Shown here one piece after another: positions 1-9,401 of a stretch of 64,000 nt of DNA. Made by a program: the position numbers and the translations under genes. The DNA is from Agrococcus sp. ARC_14 (GTDB lineage: Bacteria; Actinomycetota; Actinomycetes; Actinomycetales; Microbacteriaceae). The notes beneath the pieces were generated by a model, which made no database searches, was not told the DNA's origin, and saw only the letters and a list, made by a program, of their open reading frames with translations. The stretch covers positions 1,612,001 through 1,676,000 of the forward strand of contig NZ_JAKUDO010000001.1 of the NCBI RefSeq assembly GCF_022436485.1, written 5' to 3'. How positions within the stretch are numbered: the stretch's first letter is position 1; each line of letters starts with the position of its first letter.

Positions 1-1081
1 TGACGTCGATGTCGAGAATCAGCTTCTGGTACTCTGCACGATCAGCCCGGGAGTAGCAGAAGACGATCACTTGCAGTGTCGGATTTGCCCGCGCGGCCCG
101 CAGCACGACGTCGCGAAGGTGCTCGTCTCGGAAGGAGAATCCGTGAACGAACAGGACGCTGTTCTCCTTCTCCATCTCGTTTGCGAATCGGCGGATCAGT
201 TCGTAGTAGGTTTCATTGAGAACCGTGGTCGCGAACTTCTGCTTGTCAGGGTTGACGATGCCGAGCTTCTTGTACGCCGCCACGAAGTCGTGAACAGCGG
301 GAGAAGCAAGTCCAGGTGACGCCTTGGCGACGAGGGCAGCCGCATTGACCTCAGCGGGTTCGCCAATCGAGATGAGGTCGTCTCGCGCTGCGGCCAGTGC
401 CTCCTGAACTTCGGCGACCACTGTCAGGCCGTGATCGAAGATGATGTCGATTCGCCCAGGCGAGCGCGTTTCTTGGCGCCATCCTACTGAGCCATGGAGC
501 TTCACCAGGTTGAACACCGGCATCTCGGATCGTTGTTCGAACCTGCTGGCCATACGGAGGCGGATGGTGTTGAAGTCGCCGAGGTCAAATCGAGGTCGAA
601 TCTTGCCGCTGAAGCCATCGCTGAAGTCGATACCCATCTGCTCCATGGCGACCTCGAAGACCAAGTCAACGTTGGTTGTGAAAACACTGGCCTGCTTGGC
701 GAGAATCGAGCTGTGACGCTTCAGCAAGATGCGGTTGACAGTGCGCAGGAACTCAGCGTACGAGGTCAACACGCCCTCTGCGTCAGCATGGCGGTCAACG
801 ACCTTCACGTTCGGTACAAGTACTGAGTCGAAGAAGTACGCCTGGATGGACGCCCGGACGATAGTCTTCACGTCGTCATCAGCGGTTGATTCGGAGAGTT
901 CAGTAAGTGCATCTTCGACATTGCCGAGCAGACCGAAGAACGATGAAGGGGTTCCTGCACCGATCAGGAAGCTCAGGTGAGAGTCCTGAACGATCGTACG
1001 AAGACGTTCCGGACTGATGCCGTCAACGGAACTGCCCGGCACAGGCCTATGTGGAACGCCGTTGATGCTGACGTCGGTCAT
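1..1081 (-). CDS. SIR2-fold (sirtuin-like NADase) protein, C-terminus off the left edge
   Basis: Reading leftward from an ATG at 1081 gives about 360 open codons that run off the window. Motifs typical of SIR2-domain defence proteins are visible: FLIGAG with GAG at residues 41-43, FTTNVD with TTNVD at 135-139, KLHGS at 194-198 and HGFSFRDEH at 313-321. Such domains in phage-defence systems (DSR, Thoeris ThsA, SIR2-HerA) hydrolyse NAD+ to abort infection. The ATG overlaps the brxL stop by 4 bases (ATGA), so the protein should be translated together with BREX. Whether a HerA-type ATPase or another partner follows lies outside the window. The fold assignment is firm; NAD+ hydrolysis is inferred from the family. 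Confidence 0.85.
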   Translation of the reverse strand, partial: MTDVSINGVPHRPVPGSSVDGISPERLRTIVQDSHLSFLIGAGTPSSFFGLLGNVEDALTELSESTADDDVKTIVRASIQAYFFDSVLVPNVKVVDRHADAEGVLTSYAEFLRTVNRILLKRHSSILAKQASVFTTNVDLVFEVAMEQMGIDFSDGFSGKIRPRFDLGDFNTIRLRMASRFEQRSEMPVFNLVKLHGSVGWRQETRSPGRIDIIFDHGLTVVAEVQEALAAARDDLISIGEPAEVNAAALVAKASPGLASPAVHDFVAAYKKLGIVNPDKQKFATTVLNETYYELIRRFANEMEKENSVLFVHGFSFRDEHLRDVVLRAARANPTLQVIVFCYSRADRAEYQKLILDIDV

Positions 1082-3204
1082 GAGGCCTCCTTGCCTTCGC
1101 GGATATAGGTGATGCCGAACGCGAAGACCTGGCGGAACTCCTGGCGGCGGGAGCCGAGGTCGAACTGGCTGCCGGAGCCCTTCTGGAAGATGTCGAGCCC
1201 TCGTCCGAGGAGGAGTTTCCAGCCGTGGTCGGTGCGGATCGACCTGTCGTGGATGGTCATGTCCCAGTTGACGGTGAACCGGATGCCGACGGTGGCGGCG
1301 CTGTCTTGGATGTCTTTGAGCATGAGGAGGTGCTGCTGGGCGTACTCGCCGCGGTCTTCCTTGGTCACCAGCGTCACCGCGATCTCGTCAGCGGGGTCTT
1401 TGCTCGCGGCAAGCAGTGCGAGTAGGTCTACGAGGTTGCGTCCTTGGTGCGGTAGTCGGATGTAGGGATCGACGATGGTGATCTCCGTCGCGCCGCGCAG
1501 GTAGGGCACGAGCAGCGTCTCGTAGGAGACCCCGCGCTGGTTCTCCTGGAACTCGCGGTGGCCCTCGAACAGTTGAGGCGCTGCGTCGACCGCCGGCGGG
1601 GCCGGAACACCGGCCTCCTCGCCCGCCAACCCGGAGAGGCTGGACGAATCGGTGCCTGGCTCGGTCTCGGGGCGTCGGGCTCGGTAGTAGTCGGGGTACT
1701 CGCCCTCTTCCAGCGCGGTGACACCGTGCCACGTGCCTGCCGTCTCGGTGTAGCCAAAGTTGACGGCGGCCATCGTGGTGTCGATCCGCAGGATTTGGTC
1801 CTTGACGCGCTTGCGTCCCTCGATGGCGAACCGGAGTAGCTCCTCGATCTCCTCCGGTGTCGCCTGGCCGTTGGGGTAGATGAGTTTCATCAGGCCGGAG
1901 AAGGTCTTGTGGATGCCGTCGCGGTCGCGCGTGGAGATGTCGGAGCCGAGGGTGAAGTGCTGCTGATAGCGGTCGGAGTAGTCGGTGTTGCGCATGGACC
2001 GCAGCACTTCGGCGATGTAGTCAACGACGAAGCCGTAGCCGGACGAGAACATCTCGCTGCGGATCGTGTCGACCTCCCAGCCGGGGATATAGAAGTGGAG
2101 CCGGTCGAGGAAGGCGGAGTCGTGATAGCTCTCGGGTAGCTCGTCGAACAGATCGGAGTGCTTCAGCATGTAGGGCACGTTGTGCGAGGTGTTGCCGACG
2201 AAGACCATCGACGCCTCTGCTCCAAGAGTCTCGACGCCACGGGAGAACGTCTTGTTCGCCATGTAGTTCTTCATGATGTCGACGAGTGCCTTGTCGGTGC
2301 GCTTCTTTTTGCCGGCGAACTCGTCGAACGCGACGACGTCCCAGTATCCGACCAGACCGATGCGTCCGTTGGCGTTGTTGACGAAGAGCTTCGGGACGGT
2401 GACCTCGCCGCCGGAGATCAACATGCCGTGGGGTGAGAACTCGGAGTAGATGTGGGACTTGCCGGTGCCCTTGGGGCCCAGCTCGACGAGGTTGTAGTTG
2501 CGCTCGACGAACGGGATGAGCCGGACGAGCTGCAGCAGCTTGGCCCGCCGTCCGAACATCTCGGGATTGAACCCGATGGACTGGATCAGTAAGTCGATCC
2601 ACTCCTCAGTGTTGAAGCCTCCGCGCGAGGCGAGGTAGCCCTCGTAGTCGAAGCTCGACATCTGGATCGGCTTCAGGCTCCCCAGAATCCACGGCACGAC
2701 GCGGGCGTCGTCGCTGTGGAAGTACTCGATGTCGCAGATGCACCAGACGCCGCCGACGAGCAGCTTCGGGTTCGTCTTCACCGTTGCCGGTTCGACGATC
2801 ACGCCGCCGAGGCCGAGGTTAGCGAACGACGCCTGGTACACGTCTTGCTTGTCGTTCAGCGTCACCGTCACCTTGTCGATGATCCGGTGACGGCCCTTTT
2901 CACGGATGGCGGACTTCACCAGCTCGGACTCGTTGCGGTGCACGTAGTGGTCGGCGAGAATCTTGCGCACCGCGTCGATGCCCGCCTGGATCGTCGCCTC
3001 ATCGTCGGAGGCGGCGTACTGGCCGAGCAGGTATTCCAGCACATAGGAGGGGACGATCGCGTTTCCTTTGACTGTCTTCACGAGGTCTTTGCGCACGACG
3101 GACCCGCCGAACAGCAGGTTGATCTTGTAGTCGAGGTCGCTCTGCTGCGGCGTGCTCGGCTCCGCATCCGTGTTCCGTGCGCTCGGGTTCTCGGTGTCGG
3201 TCAT
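1078..3204 (-). CDS. brxL: BREX type 1 protein BrxL (AAA+ ATPase) with PLD-like C-terminal domain
   Basis: 708 aa from ATG 3204, which has AGGGG upstream; longer in-frame starts lie inside pglZ. BrxL is the ring-forming ATPase of type 1 BREX. A Walker A motif GPKGTGKS lies at residues 243-250 and a Walker B-like VVAFDEF around 292-298. The C-terminal 150 residues (about 558-700) contain IVDPYIRLP and HDRSIRTDHGW followed by LGRGLDIF, which resembles the MIT_C phospholipase-D-like domain rather than an evident Lon protease. It starts 14 bp after pglZ and overlaps the following SIR2 gene by 4 bases. Identity as BrxL is clear; the C-terminal domain reading is from motif memory. Confidence 0.92.
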   Translation of the reverse strand: MTDTENPSARNTDAEPSTPQQSDLDYKINLLFGGSVVRKDLVKTVKGNAIVPSYVLEYLLGQYAASDDEATIQAGIDAVRKILADHYVHRNESELVKSAIREKGRHRIIDKVTVTLNDKQDVYQASFANLGLGGVIVEPATVKTNPKLLVGGVWCICDIEYFHSDDARVVPWILGSLKPIQMSSFDYEGYLASRGGFNTEEWIDLLIQSIGFNPEMFGRRAKLLQLVRLIPFVERNYNLVELGPKGTGKSHIYSEFSPHGMLISGGEVTVPKLFVNNANGRIGLVGYWDVVAFDEFAGKKKRTDKALVDIMKNYMANKTFSRGVETLGAEASMVFVGNTSHNVPYMLKHSDLFDELPESYHDSAFLDRLHFYIPGWEVDTIRSEMFSSGYGFVVDYIAEVLRSMRNTDYSDRYQQHFTLGSDISTRDRDGIHKTFSGLMKLIYPNGQATPEEIEELLRFAIEGRKRVKDQILRIDTTMAAVNFGYTETAGTWHGVTALEEGEYPDYYRARRPETEPGTDSSSLSGLAGEEAGVPAPPAVDAAPQLFEGHREFQENQRGVSYETLLVPYLRGATEITIVDPYIRLPHQGRNLVDLLALLAASKDPADEIAVTLVTKEDRGEYAQQHLLMLKDIQDSAATVGIRFTVNWDMTIHDRSIRTDHGWKLLLGRGLDIFQKGSGSQFDLGSRRQEFRQVFAFGITYIREGKEAS

Positions 3205-3218
3205 GGCTGCTGGTTCCC

Positions 3219-5714
3219 CTAGAAATCGAAGTCCGACGTAAACGAACGCTTGAGCAGGTACTGAGCCCGCTGGTAGACGCGCCATTGGGTGGTGTTGGGT
3301 ATCTGCTCTTCGAGGCGGAACTCGACGGAGCGGTTGTTGAACTCGTTGGCGTCCTGGCTGAGCAGCATCGGTGCGCTCTGGTAGCGGTCGCGCTTGTCGT
3401 CGGAGGGCTGGTCGAAGACCAATGCGGGCTGGTTCGAGATCAGCGTCTCGCCGACGTAGATGCCTGCGCGCAGCGTGCGCGGCTGCACCTTCTCACTGAC
3501 CGGCTCGGACTGGAAGAGCTTCACGACGAGCTGGCCGGTGGTGATCTTGTCGGTCTCGGGCAGCACCTCGACGTTGACCGGGCGGGTGTCGCTTTTGCGT
3601 TTCTTGTTGACTGTCAGCACCGGCACGACGACTTCCTGGAGCGAGGCGCCGCCGTGGACGAACCGTGAGCCCGCGCCGGGCAGCTTAAGTCGGTGGATCG
3701 ACTTGGGAATCTGCACCTCAAGGTCGCTACTGAGCCCGAGCTGTTCGGGCTCGAACTTCCGGAACGCGGGATCGTCCTTGAGCCCTCGGCCCAATACGTA
3801 TCGGCGGTTCGTCACCACGAGGTCATCGCCCTGCGGCTTGGTCGAGAGGTAGAACGCATCGGCAAGGGCAGTGTCCTGGTAGAGGAAGCCGTGGTCGGCG
3901 GTCACGAGGATGTTTGTGGCGTTCGCATTCGTCAGGCGCTTGATCAGGTCGAGGAGATCGCGCAGCGCCTCATTGGCAGCCTCGAACACCTGCCGCTCAG
4001 TGCGGGCCTTGTCGCCGGTCGCGTCGATCCGGTCGTGGTACACGTACAGCACTTGGTGTGCGCTGTATAGCTCCCGCAGTTCGCCGCGCGGCATGGAGAG
4101 GACGTCCTCGGCCTGGATCGCGTACCCATCCACCGGGGCCAGCACCTTGTTGCGGTTCCCTGTTCCGTCGGAGCGCTGGCCGTCGACGAGCACCGGATCG
4201 CCAGCGGACGAGTGACCCAGCGTCTTGTGCGGTAGGAGTGCGGCCATGCCGAGCTGGGTATAGCTCGGCAGGACGCCGAGCATCGCGTCGAGTGTGGCGT
4301 CGAACTTGTCTTCCTGTCGGATGCGTGAGCGCAGTTCGTCGGCGACTTCGTAGCGCAGGGCATCGGAGATGATGACGACGGCCTTCCGGTTGCCCTTGCG
4401 GATGATCGGCTCCACGTGGTCGGCGAAGAACCGTGTCTGGGGCCGCAGCGTTACCGACCGCCAGCCGTCCACCGCATCTACGTGCTGCTGCCAGGTGTTG
4501 CCGAGTTCGTAGAGGAACTTGTTCGCGTAGTGCTTCTCCACCTCGACCCGGAGCGCTTCGAGCGGGCCGGCGTACTCGGTGGTACGGGCGGCGAAGTGGA
4601 ACTGCCGGTAGAGCTGGTCGATGCGGAACCAGGTCTTGCGGTATCGGTCGAGCCCCTCGTCGAACGAGGTAATCCCGAATTGTGCGGTCGCGAGTTCACC
4701 GAGCAGATCGGAGGCGGCACCGAGTGCTGCGTACAGCTCCCGATAGCCGTCAACCCAGATGCTGCTCTGGCGCGCACGGATGGTTTCGGACACCTCGCGT
4801 GCGCTCATCGTCCGCTCGACCACGCCGTGAGCAAGGGCGCTGATGACCTTGCGTTCCACGTCTTCGAAGAGGTCGTTGCCGACAATCTCGGAGAGTTCGG
4901 CGTCCTCAATGCTGTTGCCGTAATCCAGGCTCTCCGATGCCCGTCGTGCGAGGGTGGCGAGGGCGTCGGCGCTGCGCCGGTCGTTGCGCAGGCTCGCGAA
5001 GTCGAGCTGAATGTTGCGCAGGGCTCCCGGGGTTTCTGATGCGAAGCCGGTGATCGCATGGCGGAACATCCACAGCACGAAGTCGTCGACGCTCGGCTCG
5101 CTCGCTTCGTAGCCGTAAATCTTGGCGACCCCAGCCCAGTGAAAGCCATCGAGTCCCTGCTCGGCCAGCGCCGCGTACTTATCGTGGCCACCGCGCGCGT
5201 TCTCGATCAGCAGGGTGCGCGTGAGTTCCAGCATGCTGTGCTCGTGTTGAACGAGGATCACCGCGCACATCTTCGCCCGCAACCTGTCCGCGTCATCGCC
5301 GGCCGCCAGCAGCGTCTTGAGGCTCTGCACCCGCTTGGCGGCGCGGAAGAACTTCTCATGGTCGCGGATCACCGCGTCGATCCCGCTGCCGGTGAGGCCG
5401 AGCCCCTGGCGCACCAGCGCCGTCCGGTCGGCGGTGAAGACCCCATAAGCCAGTTCAAGATCGAGCAACCAATTCCCTATGCCGGGAGGCACCGGGGCTC
5501 CGCGGTAGATGAGGAACTTGCCGGTCGGCTCATCATGGAGCACTTGGTTCTTCACCGCGTACTCGTTGTTCTCCACCCGCACCGTAGTGACGGCAGCCAG
5601 ACCCAGGGCGTCGAGTTCGGCGGCATACTCGCCGTGGGCGTCATGCCAGAAGACGAGCCGTTGTGACTCGAACCGCTGTTCCAGATGCGGGAGGACCGCG
5701 CTAAGTGAACTCAC
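3219..5714 (-). CDS. pglZ: BREX type 1 phosphatase-fold protein PglZ (type A)
   Basis: 831 aa, the usual size for BREX type 1 PglZ. The alkaline-phosphatase-superfamily core is visible: VVIISDALRYE with the metal-ligand Asp at 451, YVYHDRID at 558-565, and LVTADHGF with Asp607-His608. The protein is required for BREX methylation and phage restriction; its biochemical substrate is not settled. The GTG start at 5714 overlaps the stop of the 61-codon gene upstream by 4 bases, indicating translational coupling. The gene order pglX-pglZ-brxL matches type 1 BREX. Confidence 0.95.
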   Translation of the reverse strand: MSSLSAVLPHLEQRFESQRLVFWHDAHGEYAAELDALGLAAVTTVRVENNEYAVKNQVLHDEPTGKFLIYRGAPVPPGIGNWLLDLELAYGVFTADRTALVRQGLGLTGSGIDAVIRDHEKFFRAAKRVQSLKTLLAAGDDADRLRAKMCAVILVQHEHSMLELTRTLLIENARGGHDKYAALAEQGLDGFHWAGVAKIYGYEASEPSVDDFVLWMFRHAITGFASETPGALRNIQLDFASLRNDRRSADALATLARRASESLDYGNSIEDAELSEIVGNDLFEDVERKVISALAHGVVERTMSAREVSETIRARQSSIWVDGYRELYAALGAASDLLGELATAQFGITSFDEGLDRYRKTWFRIDQLYRQFHFAARTTEYAGPLEALRVEVEKHYANKFLYELGNTWQQHVDAVDGWRSVTLRPQTRFFADHVEPIIRKGNRKAVVIISDALRYEVADELRSRIRQEDKFDATLDAMLGVLPSYTQLGMAALLPHKTLGHSSAGDPVLVDGQRSDGTGNRNKVLAPVDGYAIQAEDVLSMPRGELRELYSAHQVLYVYHDRIDATGDKARTERQVFEAANEALRDLLDLIKRLTNANATNILVTADHGFLYQDTALADAFYLSTKPQGDDLVVTNRRYVLGRGLKDDPAFRKFEPEQLGLSSDLEVQIPKSIHRLKLPGAGSRFVHGGASLQEVVVPVLTVNKKRKSDTRPVNVEVLPETDKITTGQLVVKLFQSEPVSEKVQPRTLRAGIYVGETLISNQPALVFDQPSDDKRDRYQSAPMLLSQDANEFNNRSVEFRLEEQIPNTTQWRVYQRAQYLLKRSFTSDFDF

Positions 5715-5896
5715 TCGTGGCCCTCCAGCTTTCGCTCGATCGCTCGCAGACTCTCAAAGTCGGCGGCATCAACTTTGAGCGCTTCCTGACGCTTGCGCTT
5801 ACCATCCGACTCCGGGTAGCGGGCGCCGGCGAGGGACTGTCGTGCCAGTGAGACGACAATCTTCCTGCCACCAGGCGTCCGCTCGGTCTCACTCAT
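5711..5896 (-). CDS. small basic protein encoded between pglX and pglZ, unknown function
   Basis: 61 aa, starting MSETERTPGGRK and ending LRAIERKLEGHE. It is rich in Arg, Lys and Glu, with a predicted helical C-terminus. I do not recognise the family. It is a credible gene because it fits the operon exactly: its ATG overlaps the pglX stop by 8 bases and its stop overlaps the pglZ GTG start by 4 bases. Canonical type 1 BREX has no gene here, so this is a lineage-specific addition that could bridge or regulate PglX and PglZ (inference). An alternative frame from 5892 to 5701 is possible but fits the junction with pglZ less well. Confidence 0.7.
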   Translation of the reverse strand: MSETERTPGGRKIVVSLARQSLAGARYPESDGKRKRQEALKVDAADFESLRAIERKLEGHE

Positions 5897-8800
5897 CGGC
5901 AGCCTCCAACCCTGCGATCTTCTTGAGGGCCGGGTAGAACTTCGGATAGTTGGCCCTCACCCCGTCATCGAAGTCGATCGCGATCTGCTGCGATGCCAAT
6001 GGATAGAGCACGTCATGTTCATACTCGCCGAGTTCCAGCAGCACCTTGCGCAGCCGCTCGGCTTCCTTGAGCGCCGCAGCCTTCTCGCGTGGTGTGCCGT
6101 CCCCGGCGGCGAGACGATCCTGGTGCTGAAGGTTCGCCTCCAGCTTTGACTCGAACTCGCGCAGGTACTCGTTCAGCACCGTTGAGACCGTGGACGAGGT
6201 GTAGCGGTGCATGTAGATCAGCGCGTTGAACGACCCTTTCGGACTGGAGAACAGCCAGTAGATCGGACGCTTCTTGTACCGCTTCACGTGATCGTCGTAG
6301 AACTTCGACCGCCCGGCTCGGGTGATGAAGTACTCCCGCAGAGACGTGACCCCAAGCGACCCCTCAACGAACCGAAGGTTCTCCTCAAAGTGCTGCTCGC
6401 CGAATGCAGCCCGCAGGAACTGACGGAACCGCGCAACGATGTCGTCCTCGAACCAGTCACCATCCACTAGCGGAAGAACGTTGTCGGCATCGGGGGCGAG
6501 CGTTGGCACCGGCACCTTCGCAAGGTAGTCCTGCACGGTCGCACCCTGATCGGCGAGGATCAGCCCCGGCACGTCGAGGCTGTAGCGACCAAACATGCAG
6601 CCGACGCCATAAGAGACGAGTTCTGCCACCGCGGCGGACCGCTGAGCCTTCGCGGCTTCAGCATCACTTGCCCGAAGGAACGAGTACGCAGGGTTGATCC
6701 CGAGCGAGACCGTGCGCGGGTAGTCGGCCTGCCGGAACCAGTCCGAGACTCCATCGGGATCTGCCAAACTGTCCACGGCCACTTCAATATCGTGCAGTTC
6801 GTCGATCTCAGCGCGCCATTGCGTGACAAGCGACTCGTAAATGCGCCGAAGTGGTTGTGCGGGGTCTGTGACAGAGACCAGCTCGCTTGCCTGGAATCGG
6901 GATGAAGTCTCGGATCTATCGAAATCACGTCTAGACAACTCAACCGCACGCGCAGCGAGATGTGCCATCGCGGAACGATCGAACTCCGTGACGGGAATCC
7001 GTGCGACGTCGCCAACTTGAGCGTGCATCGTGGAGTTGAGCACGGACAGGTACATCTGAAACACCCGAGAGTTTGAGAAACCTAGAACCCACTCCGCGTC
7101 CCGGGCATTCGGGTAGAAGCAGTGGCCCGAGATGTCATGGAAACTTCCTTGGGGTGCGAGACGGGCGCTGAAATCCCCGCTGGTCAGGTCGGTCCACGTG
7201 ACCTTCGGAGCCATCCCCCTTTCGAGGGAGAGAATGGTCGCGTTGCGCTGGCTAAGGATGTGGCCCGGATCGCCGTTGTAGTGCAGCAAGAGTTCGACGT
7301 TGCCATACCAGCGCCGGAACGCACCGCCCTTCAAGTAAGTGATCCACTTCGACGAACCCGAGAGCGGAGCCGTCGCTTCAGTTGCAGACACCTCCCACCA
7401 GGATCGAAGGAACTTGCCGTTGTTCGATGTCTGCATGCCTACGCGCGGCGAGGCGATATCGCCAAGTGAAGGCAAGTCCACAAACGCACGTCGAGCCGCC
7501 TCCGGCAGCCAGTACGCAAACGGACTCCCGGGAATCGCCGCGAAAGTGTCGGCTTCGACCAAATACCTACGGTCTTTCACGTCGCCATGAACGGAATCAC
7601 GGAGGGCCGCCGCCTTCAGCGCCTCGCTACGGAGATCTGTAAGGCGAACGAAGGTCGCAACCTTTGCAGATGCGCCCGGCTCTAGCACGAACGCAACAGT
7701 TGACACCACCTCACCGCCGATGCTGTCGAACGCGCCTGTTCCTAGATGCGCAAGCGTCACCAACTCTGAGTCGGCAAGGATTTTAGCCCGGAGGCCCGCG
7801 TAGGTCGTCAGTGACATCCAAGACTGCATGGTGATCATCGCGAGGTAGCCGCCTGGTGCCACAAGCTCAAGCATCCTTTCGATGAACGCGGAGTAAAGAT
7901 CGGACTTCGTACTCGGATAGCGCGATTTGAGGAACGATTGGAGTGCATCCGAAGCATTCCGCTGTCCCATATATGGCGGGTTGGCCACTGCAACGTGGTA
8001 TCGCCGCGACAGGACGGTCGCTTGTTCGATCACACGCGCCGCCCATTTAATTGTGTCTGCCTTGAGCATGTCGCCGCTGTCATCGAGCGTTTCTAGGTGT
8101 CGCAAGAGACGGTCCGTTACGTTCGGGTCAGGCTGGATCAACGCGCCGAGTGTGTCAGCCTCGGCGAACTGGTTCCAGAAGTCCTCCTCCTCACGGCGGT
8201 CACCGTAGCGCGTTACGAGGAAGTCGACCTCGTGAGGCGTGAACGAGATCGGGTCGATCGCGCACGTGTTTGGCGCTACAGGGTTGTTGAAGAACGATCG
8301 CTGCATGGCACGCGCCTTCATCGTGAGCGCGAATGCTGCCAGCGACCCGGCGCGTGGGTCGATCTCGGTGCCATACAGGTTATGGGTGAGGATCAGTTCG
8401 GGAATCTCGGAGGGAGCGTAGCCCTCTTCTTCGTAGATCGCGTGCAGCAGGTCGAAGGCGTAAGTGAGCATGTGCCCGGAGCCGCAGGCGGGGTCGATGA
8501 CCTTCAGTTCCTCGGGGCCACTGACCTTAAGGAAGTCAGCTTCTTCGTTGACTGGGGCGATGTAGTAGTCCATCTGCTCAACGAGCCGCGATGAGGGGTG
8601 GTTGAGCATCCAGAGGCGGCCGAGGGAGTTCTCGACGAGGTAGCGGACGATCCAGTGCGGGGTAAAGAGCTGGGTCGCGGCGGGAATCTCTTCCGCGCCA
8701 GCCTTCTTGCCCCTCTTGAACCCCGCGAAGACCTCGTCCTTCCGTTCCGAGATGTAGAACTGGTAGAGCCAGCCGATCACCTCGACATCTCGGCAGGCAT

Positions 8801-9389
8801 CTGCGGTGAGGGCCGCAGTGGCCCTGGTGAGGATCGAGTCTGACGCGAGGAGGTTTGCCGGGATGAGGAGTTCGGTGTAGTCGCCTTCGCGCTCGAACAT
8901 GAACGGCATGGAGCGGTTCCAGTAGCGGCAGTACTCCGCGAGCAGAATTGTGTACGCCTCGCCTTGGGCGTCTGCGCTGGGACGGGTGCCGTCGAGGAGT
9001 CCGATGATCGTGTCAAGGGTGCGCTTGTTGCTAACAACGGCGGGGTCGATGTTGCCGCGCTTGGCGTCGGCGAGTATCTCTGGTTGTCCGGTCTGCTGGC
9101 CGTGGGCGGGTGAGACGACGCCGACTCCGGTGTAGCCGTTGGCGTCCATGAAGCGCAGCGCGATGATGCGGTTGAACCAGGTGTACGCGACCTTTTCGGC
9201 GATCGCGTCCTTGCCCTTGGCTCCGCCGCCGGCGGCTGCGATGTCGCGCTCGAGCATGGTGATGGCACGCTGGTTCTCGACCCGGGCCGGTGATGCGGGG
9301 GCGAGCACGGCGGTCAGTCGTGCGCTGACCTGGGTGATGAGCTCGCGTCTCGCCCAGGTGGCGAAGCTCTTCAGCGGTGCGGTTTCCAT
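5889..9389 (-). CDS. pglX: BREX type 1 adenine-specific DNA methyltransferase PglX
   Basis: 1166 aa. The SAM-binding motif IDPACGSGH lies at about 298-306 and the amino-methyltransferase motif NPPY at 470-473, followed by a long target-recognition and C-terminal region, as in BREX PglX. It methylates an asymmetric non-palindromic site to mark self DNA; the site cannot be read from sequence. The ATG at 9389 follows brxC by 12 bases, and the brxC stop TAG is the first part of the Shine-Dalgarno TAGGAG. No frameshift or phase-variation repeat was noticed, so the gene looks intact. Confidence 0.95.
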   Translation of the reverse strand: METAPLKSFATWARRELITQVSARLTAVLAPASPARVENQRAITMLERDIAAAGGGAKGKDAIAEKVAYTWFNRIIALRFMDANGYTGVGVVSPAHGQQTGQPEILADAKRGNIDPAVVSNKRTLDTIIGLLDGTRPSADAQGEAYTILLAEYCRYWNRSMPFMFEREGDYTELLIPANLLASDSILTRATAALTADACRDVEVIGWLYQFYISERKDEVFAGFKRGKKAGAEEIPAATQLFTPHWIVRYLVENSLGRLWMLNHPSSRLVEQMDYYIAPVNEEADFLKVSGPEELKVIDPACGSGHMLTYAFDLLHAIYEEEGYAPSEIPELILTHNLYGTEIDPRAGSLAAFALTMKARAMQRSFFNNPVAPNTCAIDPISFTPHEVDFLVTRYGDRREEEDFWNQFAEADTLGALIQPDPNVTDRLLRHLETLDDSGDMLKADTIKWAARVIEQATVLSRRYHVAVANPPYMGQRNASDALQSFLKSRYPSTKSDLYSAFIERMLELVAPGGYLAMITMQSWMSLTTYAGLRAKILADSELVTLAHLGTGAFDSIGGEVVSTVAFVLEPGASAKVATFVRLTDLRSEALKAAALRDSVHGDVKDRRYLVEADTFAAIPGSPFAYWLPEAARRAFVDLPSLGDIASPRVGMQTSNNGKFLRSWWEVSATEATAPLSGSSKWITYLKGGAFRRWYGNVELLLHYNGDPGHILSQRNATILSLERGMAPKVTWTDLTSGDFSARLAPQGSFHDISGHCFYPNARDAEWVLGFSNSRVFQMYLSVLNSTMHAQVGDVARIPVTEFDRSAMAHLAARAVELSRRDFDRSETSSRFQASELVSVTDPAQPLRRIYESLVTQWRAEIDELHDIEVAVDSLADPDGVSDWFRQADYPRTVSLGINPAYSFLRASDAEAAKAQRSAAVAELVSYGVGCMFGRYSLDVPGLILADQGATVQDYLAKVPVPTLAPDADNVLPLVDGDWFEDDIVARFRQFLRAAFGEQHFEENLRFVEGSLGVTSLREYFITRAGRSKFYDDHVKRYKKRPIYWLFSSPKGSFNALIYMHRYTSSTVSTVLNEYLREFESKLEANLQHQDRLAAGDGTPREKAAALKEAERLRKVLLELGEYEHDVLYPLASQQIAIDFDDGVRANYPKFYPALKKIAGLEAADE

Positions 9390-9401
9390 GCGTATCGTCT
9401 C

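Noticed and set aside
5889..9389. PglX as a stand-alone type IIG restriction-modification enzyme
   Set aside because: The gene lies in a complete brxABC-pglXZ-brxL operon, and no nuclease motif was noticed at its N-terminus.
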